Source: Candidatus Moraniibacteriota bacterium (GTDB lineage: Bacteria; Patescibacteriota; Minisyncoccia; Moranbacterales; UBA1568). Taken from it: a DNA stretch of 32,040 nt. How positions within the stretch are numbered: position 1 is the first letter of the stretch; each line of letters begins with the position of its first letter. Location: the NCBI GenBank assembly GCA_013336285.1, contig JAAXTX010000009.1, positions 1 to 32,040 of the forward strand. Reading direction: 5' to 3'. Positions 1 through 7,184 of the stretch are shown in pieces. A program made the translations under genes and the position numbers. The notes under the pieces are model-generated. The model had not been told where the DNA came from and ran no database searches. It saw nothing but the letters and a program-made list of their open reading frames with translations.

Positions 1-1821
1 CGGATCGGAAACGTCGAAGAGCGAGAGTTTCACCTTGCTCTCCTCCCGCCCGATACCGAGAACGATATGCGGACCCAACGGATGCAGGTACGAGGAATAC
101 CCCGGGATCTTCAGTTCTCCGGTCTTTTTCGGATGTTCCGGATCGGAAAGATCCAGGACATAGAAGGGATCCGTTTCCTTGAAGGTCACCAGATACCCGC
201 GATCGCCGATGAATCGCGCGGAATAGATCCGTTCCCCCGCACCGAGACCGAGCAACTGACCAGTCACCCCGAGATTCCTATCGAGCACATACACATCGTT
301 CTCGCTCTGATCATTCGGAGTGGAGACCATAGGAAGGTAAGACCCGCGATTTCCGCCGACCGTCGTCGCGATGCGAAGACTACCGTCCGACTCGTCGAGC
401 GAATAGTCGTTGAGCGGCACTCCGGGAACGGACCCGGTCGCACCGATGGAAAAGTCACGGAGTGAGATTTTCACGATGCCGGTCCTTCCGAAGTCGCGGA
501 GATGTTTTTTCCCATAATCAGCCATCCGGTTCGTCATCTCGTTTTGCAGACGAAGCTGTTCATCCTGGCCTTTTCCCAATAACTCGTTCTGGAACAGACG
601 ACCGAATTCCATGGATTTCGCTTCCGGACCGATATCATACCCGGAAAGTCTTTCAAGACGCGCGCGGAAATCGACAGAGAACAGATCCCCGTTCTCGCGG
701 AAGAAATCAAGGATCGGCAGTATTGGATCGATCGATTCATCATAGGTGATGAACAGCGAATCGGTGCTCATATAGGCGACCGTCTGCCCCGATGAACCCG
801 TGAATGCGACCGTATCTCCGATCGTACCGGTCTGTGGATCGACGAACAAGGCCAAAAATACGGAATCGACCGAAGACACGGGGGTTCCCGGTCGATAGAT
901 ATCCGTGCACGCGATTTCCGAAGAGGTCGTTCCGGATGTCATCGTCCGGATCGGGCACGGGTTGGCGGTATTCACCCAGGTCCGCTCCACCAGATACAGT
1001 TTGTCTCCCGACTTCCGGGCTTCAAGAAGTATGCCGTTATCCGCGATAGTGAACGCCCATTTTTCCTTCGGATTTTTCCGGTCGGAAATATCATATCCGG
1101 TCACCGACCGGCCCGATGACTCGAACAACACCAATGTATTCCCGAAAAGAAGCGTCTCGCCCGTCTTTCCGATGGTACCGAGCAATGCCGCCTCACCCGC
1201 CGCCGAGACGGAAAATATATCCGTCGACGCGACCGGTTGATACGGTGGCATGAAGCCTATCTTATCCGTGACGCCGGCACCGGCGGAACCGGAAACCGCA
1301 GTCACTCCGTCCGCGGCGGGAGCGAGCATCGGCACGGGTTCGGGCCCGCCACGATACAGGTACCGCGGCTCACGCGAATAGTAGATATGGCTGCCGTCCG
1401 TCTTTACGATATCCGGTTCGTCGACACCTTCCGTGCGCACGTTCGTCTCGGATACCCGGAGTGCCGATTGATCCGATGCGCCGGATGGCGAGGTCGTCAT
1501 CGACAGCGGATTGGCAAATGACATCGCCGAACCTTCCTTCGACGACGTCGATCCGACATCCATCGCGCCGAAACCCTGTGCGGCACCGCTTCGAAACGAG
1601 CCATACCCGAGCGACTGCCCCTGGGACAGGTACTGCCGGAATTCCTCTTCGGACGCGAATTTTCCGACTCCCGGTTCTTTCCCCTTTTGAAGGATGTTAC
1701 CGACGGGTTCCGCCGCATCCCGAACGGAACGGAACAGAGGTATCGAAACGATCGCTCCGAATGAGAGAAGGGTGAGCAGTATCACGAGACCGGACACTAC
1801 CAATATCCTGTTTCGTTCCAT
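1..1821 (-). CDS. Secreted C-terminal beta-propeller protein (partial, 3' end beyond window)
   Basis: An uninterrupted frame of 607 codons runs from ATG at 1821 off the left edge, so the C-terminus is missing. The N-terminus is MERNR followed by a hydrophobic segment (about residues 6-30), which looks like a signal anchor. A low-complexity Ser/Gly linker follows. Residues about 126-143 read ETNVRTEGVDEPDIVKTDG, the hallmark of the Beta_propel family (COG4880-like, secreted, distantly WD40-related). Blade-like repeats follow, with phrases such as GYDISDRKNPK, YVLDLSDPEHPKKTGELK and SLFDVSDP. The likely site is the outer face of the membrane; the substrate is unknown. No clear Shine-Dalgarno precedes the ATG. 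The upstream helicase ends at a terminator, so this gene is probably transcribed separately. The family call is firm; the function is not known. Confidence 0.9.
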   Translation of the reverse strand, partial: MERNRILVVSGLVILLTLLSFGAIVSIPLFRSVRDAAEPVGNILQKGKEPGVGKFASEEEFRQYLSQGQSLGYGSFRSGAAQGFGAMDVGSTSSKEGSAMSFANPLSMTTSPSGASDQSALRVSETNVRTEGVDEPDIVKTDGSHIYYSREPRYLYRGGPEPVPMLAPAADGVTAVSGSAGAGVTDKIGFMPPYQPVASTDIFSVSAAGEAALLGTIGKTGETLLFGNTLVLFESSGRSVTGYDISDRKNPKEKWAFTIADNGILLEARKSGDKLYLVERTWVNTANPCPIRTMTSGTTSSEIACTDIYRPGTPVSSVDSVFLALFVDPQTGTIGDTVAFTGSSGQTVAYMSTDSLFITYDESIDPILPILDFFRENGDLFSVDFRARLERLSGYDIGPEAKSMEFGRLFQNELLGKGQDEQLRLQNEMTNRMADYGKKHLRDFGRTGIVKISLRDFSIGATGSVPGVPLNDYSLDESDGSLRIATTVGGNRGSYLPMVSTPNDQSENDVYVLDRNLGVTGQLLGLGAGERIYSARFIGDRGYLVTFKETDPFYVLDLSDPEHPKKTGELKIPGYSSYLHPLGPHIVLGIGREESKVKLSLFDVSDP

Positions 1822-1865
1822 AAAGAAAAATTAATGACACGTACATTGTATCATAACGAAAATAA

Positions 1866-1885
1866 AACGACGCCCATGCGTCGTT
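1866..1885 (-). terminator. Intrinsic terminator of the helicase gene
   Basis: A perfect 8-bp stem (AACGACGC with GCGTCGTT) encloses a 4-base loop. On the minus strand it is followed by a T-rich stretch (TTTTATTTT) at 1857-1867. It lies 25 bp downstream of the helicase stop and upstream of the beta-propeller start. Confidence 0.8.
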
Positions 1886-1909
1886 CCATTCACGCTCCTT
1901 ACGGTTCGA

Positions 1910-3208
1910 TTATCGCCGTCCGCGACCGAAGTTCCTGACGTTCGGACGCGCATTCGCGGCGGTGCCCGCATCGATGAAGGTCAGGGCCTGGCCCATCTTC
2001 GTCCCGCGGCCGGTACGGCCGATGCGGTGGATGTAGTCCTCGTAGTTTTCCGGAAGATCGAAGTTGATGACATGGGTGATATCGGCAACGTCGAGTCCGC
2101 GTGCCGCGACGTCGGTCGCGACAAGCGCCTGGACATCCCCGTCACGAAAACGACGAAGTGCCCGCTCACGCTGACCCTGTGACTTGTCCCCATGAATCGA
2201 GTCTGCCCTGAACCCGCGTTTATCGAGGGCGAGCGCCAGATTGCTCGTTCCACGTTTCGTCTTGCGGAAGATAAGCACTTTCTTGAAATCCTCCTTGAGC
2301 AGGAGATCGTGCAGGATTTCGACCTTCTGATCGTTGTCCTTTACCGTAATGACGTTCTGTTCGACATTCTCCGACGTCGCGCGACTCTTCACCTCCACGG
2401 TGATCGGATCTTTGAGGAATTTCTGTGCCAGCTCGCCGATCTCTCGCGGCATCGTCGCGGAGAAAAACAATGTCTGGCGCTTTTCCTGCAACATGGCCAT
2501 GAGCTCCTTTATATCCTTCACGAAACCCATATCGAGCATGCGGTCGGCCTCGTCAAGCACGAGATTGTTGAACAGCGAAAGGTCGAGAACCCGACGCGAC
2601 ACGAGATCCTTGATCCGTCCCGGCGTACCGATGACGAATTCCGGCTTTCTCGAGATGGCCGCGATCTGTTTGGGAAATCCCGTTCCGCCGATTACGACAG
2701 CGGATCGGAGACCGAGCCCGCGGGTGAAATCACGAAACTCAGATTCCACCTGGAGCGCAAGCTCACGTGTCGGAACAAGAATAAGGGCCCGTTGGCTCCT
2801 ACTTCTGAGCGTTTTGTCGATAAGCGGGAGCAGGAAAGCCACGGTCTTACCCGTACCGGTGTTCGCGATACCGACGACATCACGGCCATCGAGCGCATGA
2901 GGGATTGCCCCGTCCTGGATCGGTGTCGGATTCACGAAACCGCGCGAAAACACGTTCCGCTTGATGCTGTCATGCATCTTGAAATCGGCGAAACGATGTG
3001 TCGGATTGAATTCCTCGGTATCCGTGGTCCGAATGGCTTTCTTTACGAACCGTGTCGGATCAAGGAGACGCTGGTCGACCGAAAGCTGTTTTTTCCGACT
3101 ACCCCCGTACTGTGACGGGCGGGAGGGTCCGGACGGACGTCCGCCACCGGCGCGGCGACCTTTGCCGATCTTCGAGATCATGCGCTTCTCTACACTCTTT
3201 CTCTGCAT
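1910..3208 (-). CDS. DEAD-box ATP-dependent RNA helicase (RhlE-like)
   Basis: This is an RNA helicase that unwinds short duplexes using ATP, probably in ribosome assembly or RNA turnover. All core motifs are present in order: the Q motif (FKMHDSIKRNVFSRGFVNPTPIQ), motif I ANTGTGKT, Ia PTRELALQ, Ib TPGR, II DEAD, III SAT, then the second RecA domain with ATDVAARGLDV and VI HRIGRTGRG. The N-terminal ~60 residues are basic and Gly/Arg/Ser-rich, as in RhlE-type proteins; the C-terminus ends shortly after domain 2 with an RNFGRGRR tail. The start is uncertain: ATG 3208 has a weak GAAG upstream, while ATG 3181 (MISKIGKG) has AGAG six bases upstream. It has its own promoter and leader and ends at a terminator, so it is monocistronic. 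Confidence 0.96.
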   Translation of the reverse strand: MQRKSVEKRMISKIGKGRRAGGGRPSGPSRPSQYGGSRKKQLSVDQRLLDPTRFVKKAIRTTDTEEFNPTHRFADFKMHDSIKRNVFSRGFVNPTPIQDGAIPHALDGRDVVGIANTGTGKTVAFLLPLIDKTLRSRSQRALILVPTRELALQVESEFRDFTRGLGLRSAVVIGGTGFPKQIAAISRKPEFVIGTPGRIKDLVSRRVLDLSLFNNLVLDEADRMLDMGFVKDIKELMAMLQEKRQTLFFSATMPREIGELAQKFLKDPITVEVKSRATSENVEQNVITVKDNDQKVEILHDLLLKEDFKKVLIFRKTKRGTSNLALALDKRGFRADSIHGDKSQGQRERALRRFRDGDVQALVATDVAARGLDVADITHVINFDLPENYEDYIHRIGRTGRGTKMGQALTFIDAGTAANARPNVRNFGRGRR

Positions 3209-3327
3209 ACTAAAATTTCTTCAGGGATAATTTCCCTATGACTTATATCGGCGACTTATGTTCGCCGTTTCCTACCTGGAAAGTCACATGAGATAAATCC
3301 CTGAAACCCTCGAAGTGGAAGTAAACA

Positions 3328-3356
3328 ATGATAACACGTATTTTGCTTCACGTCAA
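3328..3356 (-). promoter_or_regulatory. Sigma-70 type promoter of the helicase gene
   Basis: On the minus strand, TTGACG (3351-3356) is followed by a 17-bp spacer and TATCAT (3328-3333). This predicts a leader of about 110 bases before the helicase ATG at 3208. The leader holds two short hairpins: CGGCGA/TCGCCG at 3249-3267 and AGGGA/TCCCT at 3223-3237. Confidence 0.7.
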
Positions 3357-3411
3357 TATTTTAGAGATAATACGGATATTATCCCTCCGATAAGGGAAAT
3401 GTAATAAAAAT

Positions 3412-3437
3412 CGGCCCGCGTTGACTCACGCGGACCG
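3412..3437 (-). terminator. Intrinsic terminator after the 144-residue membrane protein
   Basis: A 10-bp arm pair (CGGCCCGCGT with ACGCGGACCG, one mismatch) encloses a 6-base loop. It is followed on the minus strand by ATTTTTATTAC. It sits about 40 bp after the stop at 3477. Confidence 0.8.
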
Positions 3438-3476
3438 AAAACAAAAGTCGACGATATCCGACCCGACCATCCGTGG

Positions 3477-3911
3477 TCACGATTCGGCACGCTCCTTGAC
3501 ATCAAGGAACATGTAAGTTATCGACATGAGGAAACCCAGCCCTCCGCACGTCACGGTATATGCCGTCCATTCTATCAACCCCGCTCGACCGAACAACACA
3601 CCGATCAGGTCCGGTATTCCGCTTGCCGACGGCTGTAGCGACAACCACGGGTGAAACACCATCCAGAACATCGGGAACGCAATGAAACTGATTGCCCCGA
3701 AATACATCCCGACCAAAACGCCCCACGGCTGACTCGGTTTTCTCCGAATCAACAGCCAGAGAATCACTCCCCAAAGAGCGGAGACGACGAACGGCAGACC
3801 ATACCGGACCAACGGCAACGCCATCAGTTCCACTCCCAGAAACAGATTTCCGAAAATCGCGACGATAACGCCGGCAAAAATCGTCTTTTCGACAGTATCC
3901 AATGTCCTCAT
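3477..3911 (-). CDS. Hypothetical four-helix membrane protein
   Basis: A 144-residue protein with four predicted membrane segments: around TIFAGVIVAIFGNLFLGVEL, RYGLPFVVSALWGVILWLLI, WGVLVGMYFGAISFIAFPMF, and YTVTCGGLGFLMSITYMFL near the C-terminus. Short charged ends (DVKERAES) are probably cytoplasmic. I do not recognise the family. The start at 3911 (MRTLDT) is chosen because GGGAGGAG lies five bases upstream; an upstream in-frame ATG at 3932 lacks such a site. A TTGACA lies at 4001-4006 on the minus strand, but the -10 is weak. The gene is bounded by terminators on both sides, so it is probably a single-gene unit. Confidence 0.8.
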   Translation of the reverse strand: MRTLDTVEKTIFAGVIVAIFGNLFLGVELMALPLVRYGLPFVVSALWGVILWLLIRRKPSQPWGVLVGMYFGAISFIAFPMFWMVFHPWLSLQPSASGIPDLIGVLFGRAGLIEWTAYTVTCGGLGFLMSITYMFLDVKERAES

Positions 3912-4015
3912 TGTCGCTCCTCCCGGCATCACGCCGATGTTTTATTAATGATCCGCTTCATGAACTCGGTTATTGACGCTGTATCATGTTACGGACTTCA
4001 TGTCAATGAGAACAC

Positions 4016-4040
4016 AAAGACAGCCCTGCGGGCTGTCTTT
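4016..4040 (-). terminator. Intrinsic terminator of the DUF378 gene
   Basis: A perfect 11-bp stem (AAAGACAGCCC / GGGCTGTCTTT) with loop TGC lies 14 bp past the DUF378 stop. On the minus strand the arm ends in TTT followed by GTGTTCTC. Confidence 0.8.
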
Positions 4041-4053
4041 GGAAAAGACCCGG

Positions 4054-4263
4054 CTATTTCTCTTTCCCGAGACTCGTCGAGATCGACGCCACATATATGG
4101 CGGAAATGCCCACGAGTATATAGACGATCCTGGAAAGAATGGCGACGGAACCGAATATCGCCGAAACGAGGTCGAACCTGAACAGACCGAACAACCCCCA
4201 GTTCAGTCCGCCTACGATAAGCAGCACGAGCGCCACCCAGTCTAATACGTTGAGTTTACCCAT
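4054..4263 (-). CDS. DUF378 family small membrane protein (YuzA-like)
   Basis: A 69-residue protein with two membrane helices. The sequence NVLDWVALVLLIVGGLNWGL carries the conserved LxxVGGLNWGL signature of DUF378, followed by FRFDLVSAIFG and a second helix (SRIVYILVGISAIY). The molecular role is unknown. The start at 4263 (MGKLNV) is preceded by AAAGGGGGT, seven bases upstream; the in-frame ATG at 4281 actually overlaps that ribosome-binding site. It is followed by a strong terminator. Confidence 0.92.
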   Translation of the reverse strand: MGKLNVLDWVALVLLIVGGLNWGLFGLFRFDLVSAIFGSVAILSRIVYILVGISAIYVASISTSLGKEK

Positions 4264-4347
4264 ATGAACACCCCCTTTCATGTATAAGATCCGCTATCCC
4301 TTTCACAGAAACAAGATACCACGTATCGGGAAAGAATGTAAGTACGT

Positions 4348-6459
4348 TCAGTCCGCCTTCAACCAGAGTACGTCGGCAAGTCCGTCCGTAAAGAACGGGT
4401 CTCCGGAAAAATTCTTACCGAGCACCGGGTCGACGAATCGGACCTTGTCGGAGACGACGATTTCACCGGCTGCGGAAAGATCCCCCAAAAGGACATCACG
4501 TTCGGTGTCGATATCCGGCGCAATCCGATGCGTTACCAGCCATTTGATTCCGATATCGAGACTCGCGGTCCCGACGTATACCGATTCACCGTCCACCGTC
4601 ATGATCGGCGCCTTCCAAAAACGGGCATGGTGCCGCGATCGTACGGACCCGACAGCGGTCTGCTTCTGGAATCCGAAATCGTGCACGTGCGTATTCCAAA
4701 AGGACGGGGTCATCGGCGCGGTCGGATAACTCTGCTTCATGATCGCCGCTCCGGCGAGCCTGGTCATGTTCTCGATGGTCACCGGGTCGGAAAACTCCCA
4801 TCCCGCCCGGTCCATGGCCGCAATGAACGCGTCGTCATCCGTCGCGACGACGATGAAACTCAGCGGCTCCTGATTCGTTCCGGAAAAAGTCTCGGAGTAC
4901 CTCGGCAATCCGAGCCGGCCGAATGCACCGACGACATCGTCCGTAATTTCGGTCTGCACCGTCCGATCGACCGTGGCTCGTTGCGGATAATACGTCCTGC
5001 CCTGATAGACGTACCAAAGGACGGGAACGGCGACGATTGCGATGATCGAGACCTGACGGATCCCTGGGGACGAAAAAAGGTCGCGTGTTTCAGTTTTCGG
5101 TCTTCGGTTCGTTGATTCCGCCATACTGATACCGATGACGAGCCAAAGCGCGCCGAGCAGATGTCCGCCCCAGACATCGCTCAGGAAATGCACGCCGAGA
5201 TACAACCGGGAAAGTCCGACCGCCGAAATCGTCGCGAGCGCCAGGAAAAGGACAAGTGTCCGATACCGCCATCGTCGTTTCGCGGTGCGCAACAGGAAAT
5301 ACGCGATGAATCCGTAGAGCGCTGTCGCGAGCGCGGCATGTCCGCTCGGGAACGAGAACGACGACTCGATATAATAAGCTATCGACGGTCGAGGCCGGTG
5401 AACGAGATTTTTTCCGAGCGAAGCGAACAGCTGACTCCCTCCGACCGTCACTAGAAACGGCAGGATATATGACTTCCTGTTCCATAAGACGAGCAAGACC
5501 GAGAAGACGGCCATAACGATAATCACCATGTCCCGTCTCCCGAGCAGCGTAATCCACAGAAAGGCCCTTATGAATCCAGTATCCCTGAAGGCATACATGA
5601 GATTCGCGACACGCACGTCCACGGTCACGATGGGTTCCGCGGTCACGACACCCTCGATTACGCCGGAGAGGAGGGAGATTAGATACGTCGCGGCCAAAAG
5701 GGATACCGTGAGCGGCAAACCGGAAAAATTGGTTCGGTCGAACCGTCTTTTCATGAACGCGGTCAGAGCGGGGTGTCTTTTCAGGAATCCCCTGATTTCC
5801 GGAGTGTCCATGAAACCGCTCCATACCGATCGGATGACCGATTTGGAAATCCGAAAGAACGGACGGAGCCATTTGGCGAGTTGCCAGAGCAGCACGAGCA
5901 GGATCACGAGCAGGATCAGAAAAACGGACGCCCTCGTGAACCAGGTTTCTATCACTGCGGCCGCCCCGCCGAAGAAATATCCGAGCGCGATATGCGACCA
6001 GGACCAGAGTATCGCCACTGCCACGTCCCAGAGAAGAAATCGTCGCCAACTCATGTGAGACAATCCGGCGACAAACGGGATGATCGGCCTGAGCGGTCCG
6101 ATAAACCTCCCGAGAAACACGCTCTTCTCTCCGTGTGCCTGGAAGAATTTTTTTCCTTTTTCAAGGTACGTCGGGCGAAGGAAGCGATTGCCCTCGCGGA
6201 ACAGATCCTTCCCCTTCACGCCGAACCTATAGCCGATGGCATCGCCAAGTATCGCCCCGATCGTCACGAACCAGACCAGAATCCTGAAATGAAGATATCC
6301 TTGCGACGCGAAAAACCCGAACAGTATTATAATGAACGTTCCGGGAAACATGAGGCCGACGAAGGGCAGCGATTCCGCGAGCGCTATCGCGAACGCGAGA
6401 AAATAGCCGAGTGAACCCATGCGACTGAGGGATGGAAGCAGCGAGATCAGGGATTCCAT
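4348..6459 (-). CDS. DedA-PAP2-LssY_C fusion membrane protein
   Basis: A 703-residue polytopic protein with three recognisable modules. Residues about 1-190 are a DedA/SNARE-associated domain (ALAESLPFVGLMFPGT, GDAIGYRFG, FLGRFIGPLRPIIPFVAG). The middle is a type-2 phosphatidic acid phosphatase with the three PAP2 motifs KNLVHRPRP, FPSGHAAL and SRLYLGVHFLSDVWGG. The last ~210 residues match the LssY_C type, with FWNTHVHDFGFQK and ARFWKAP. The first two modules suggest lipid transport or dephosphorylation, for example of undecaprenyl or phosphatidyl phosphates. The start at 6459 (MESLIS) gives the usual DedA N-terminus; a TTG at 6528 would add 23 residues. No good Shine-Dalgarno precedes either start. 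The gene follows the ATPase remnant on the same strand. Confidence 0.92.
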   Translation of the reverse strand: MESLISLLPSLSRMGSLGYFLAFAIALAESLPFVGLMFPGTFIIILFGFFASQGYLHFRILVWFVTIGAILGDAIGYRFGVKGKDLFREGNRFLRPTYLEKGKKFFQAHGEKSVFLGRFIGPLRPIIPFVAGLSHMSWRRFLLWDVAVAILWSWSHIALGYFFGGAAAVIETWFTRASVFLILLVILLVLLWQLAKWLRPFFRISKSVIRSVWSGFMDTPEIRGFLKRHPALTAFMKRRFDRTNFSGLPLTVSLLAATYLISLLSGVIEGVVTAEPIVTVDVRVANLMYAFRDTGFIRAFLWITLLGRRDMVIIVMAVFSVLLVLWNRKSYILPFLVTVGGSQLFASLGKNLVHRPRPSIAYYIESSFSFPSGHAALATALYGFIAYFLLRTAKRRWRYRTLVLFLALATISAVGLSRLYLGVHFLSDVWGGHLLGALWLVIGISMAESTNRRPKTETRDLFSSPGIRQVSIIAIVAVPVLWYVYQGRTYYPQRATVDRTVQTEITDDVVGAFGRLGLPRYSETFSGTNQEPLSFIVVATDDDAFIAAMDRAGWEFSDPVTIENMTRLAGAAIMKQSYPTAPMTPSFWNTHVHDFGFQKQTAVGSVRSRHHARFWKAPIMTVDGESVYVGTASLDIGIKWLVTHRIAPDIDTERDVLLGDLSAAGEIVVSDKVRFVDPVLGKNFSGDPFFTDGLADVLWLKAD

Positions 6460-6542
6460 AAGGAAACCGTGAAAAGATGAAAGGAAAGCCACACCCGATA
6501 TGTTCCCGTATTTCGGGAAAACAAGCAAGGATGCTTCCGCGG

Positions 6543-6839
6543 TCAGTCGGTTTTACGGCGTCCTATATTCCTAAGAACCTCGGGGAACCGTTCACCGAGA
6601 AGCCTCATCGAGTTCATGAGGGGAAGAAAGTCTGTAAGGAAATTATACGCCGCCGCGCCCTCCGGACCGAGTATCCGGGCAAAAACGAGCACGAGTCCGA
6701 TCACGTTCACGGTACCCCATATCACGAAATCCTGTTTCGCGATCGTCCCGACGGACCGTCCGATTTCGATCGCCTCGGGTATCTTGGAAAAGTCGTCCTT
6801 CATGAGCGCCACGTCGGCGGCTTCGATGGCCGCGTCCGT
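6543..6839 (-). pseudogene. C-terminal remnant of a P1B-type (heavy-metal) ATPase
   Basis: The frame reads TDAAIEAADVALMKDDFSKI, the end of the P-type ATPase soluble domain. Two hydrophobic helices and NFLTDFLPLMNSMRLL follow, which correspond to the final membrane pair and closing motif of P1B ATPases. The catalytic DKTGT, the GDGxND hinge and all metal-binding helices are absent. Directly upstream the frame becomes the shifted continuation of a different gene (PGPGW protein, 7080-6643). About 90 codons are intact without a stop, so the loss looks recent. A GTG at 6812 could in principle initiate a short peptide, but a functional product is unlikely. Confidence 0.75.
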
Positions 6840-7080
6840 CCGCCGCTTCCCGCTCGCCGATTCCGACCCATCGTTTCAATCGCTTCCAGAGAAGGATCCG
6901 CAGACCGAGGAGTTCCAAACCGATGACGATGATCCAGGACGCTGGAAACAACGGGATCAGATGCAGTAACAGACCGAATAGGACGAGAAAAGCGCCAAGT
7001 GGCTTCTTGAGCCATCCGTCCAGTTTCATCGTCTCCGTCATCCTGCTGATAGGATCGGGAGTTTCTTCCACGCGTTTCAT
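6643..7080 (-). CDS. PGPGW-type membrane protein with an out-of-frame C-terminal tail
   Basis: Residues about 25-72 (KKPLGAFLVLFGLLLHLIPL, then FPASWIIVIGLELLG and LRILLWKRLKRW) form two helices resembling the small PGPGW membrane family. After WVGIGERE the translation turns into an Arg/Gly-rich run (GRGHRSRRRGAHEGRLFQDTR). This is the ATPase remnant read in the wrong frame, so the native C-terminus has been replaced. The N-terminal domain may still be made. The ATG at 7080 lies six bases after a TATACT -10 element, so the transcript is probably leaderless. An inverted repeat inside the promoter suggests regulation. Whether this is functional or decaying is unclear. Confidence 0.55.
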   Translation of the reverse strand: MKRVEETPDPISRMTETMKLDGWLKKPLGAFLVLFGLLLHLIPLFPASWIIVIGLELLGLRILLWKRLKRWVGIGEREAADGRGHRSRRRGAHEGRLFQDTRGDRNRTVRRDDRETGFRDMGYRERDRTRARFCPDTRSGGRGGV

Positions 7081-7087
7081 TTCTGCA

Positions 7088-7117
7088 GTATAACGTGAAA
7101 CGGCCCTGTTTCACAAA
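7088..7117 (-). promoter_or_regulatory. Promoter with an operator-like palindrome, upstream of the PGPGW gene
   Basis: On the minus strand, TTGTGA (7112-7117), an 18-bp spacer and TATACT (7088-7093) are followed six bases later by the ATG at 7080. The spacer is almost filled by the perfect inverted repeat GTGAAAC-N6-GTTTCAC (7095-7114), which is placed so that a dimeric repressor there would block RNA polymerase. Confidence 0.6.
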
Positions 7118-7172
7118 ACCAGGAACGGGTATATCCGACCGATTTCCCGTTTCATTCATACCCCATATCGGC

Positions 7173-7178
7173 TATAAT
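7173..7178 (+). promoter_or_regulatory. -10 element for a leaderless transcript
   Basis: A perfect TATAAT ends six bases before the ATG at 7185, so transcription should begin at or next to the start codon. No Shine-Dalgarno is present. The -35 region (around 7150-7155) is weak. Confidence 0.6.
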
Positions 7179-7184
7179 AATGAC

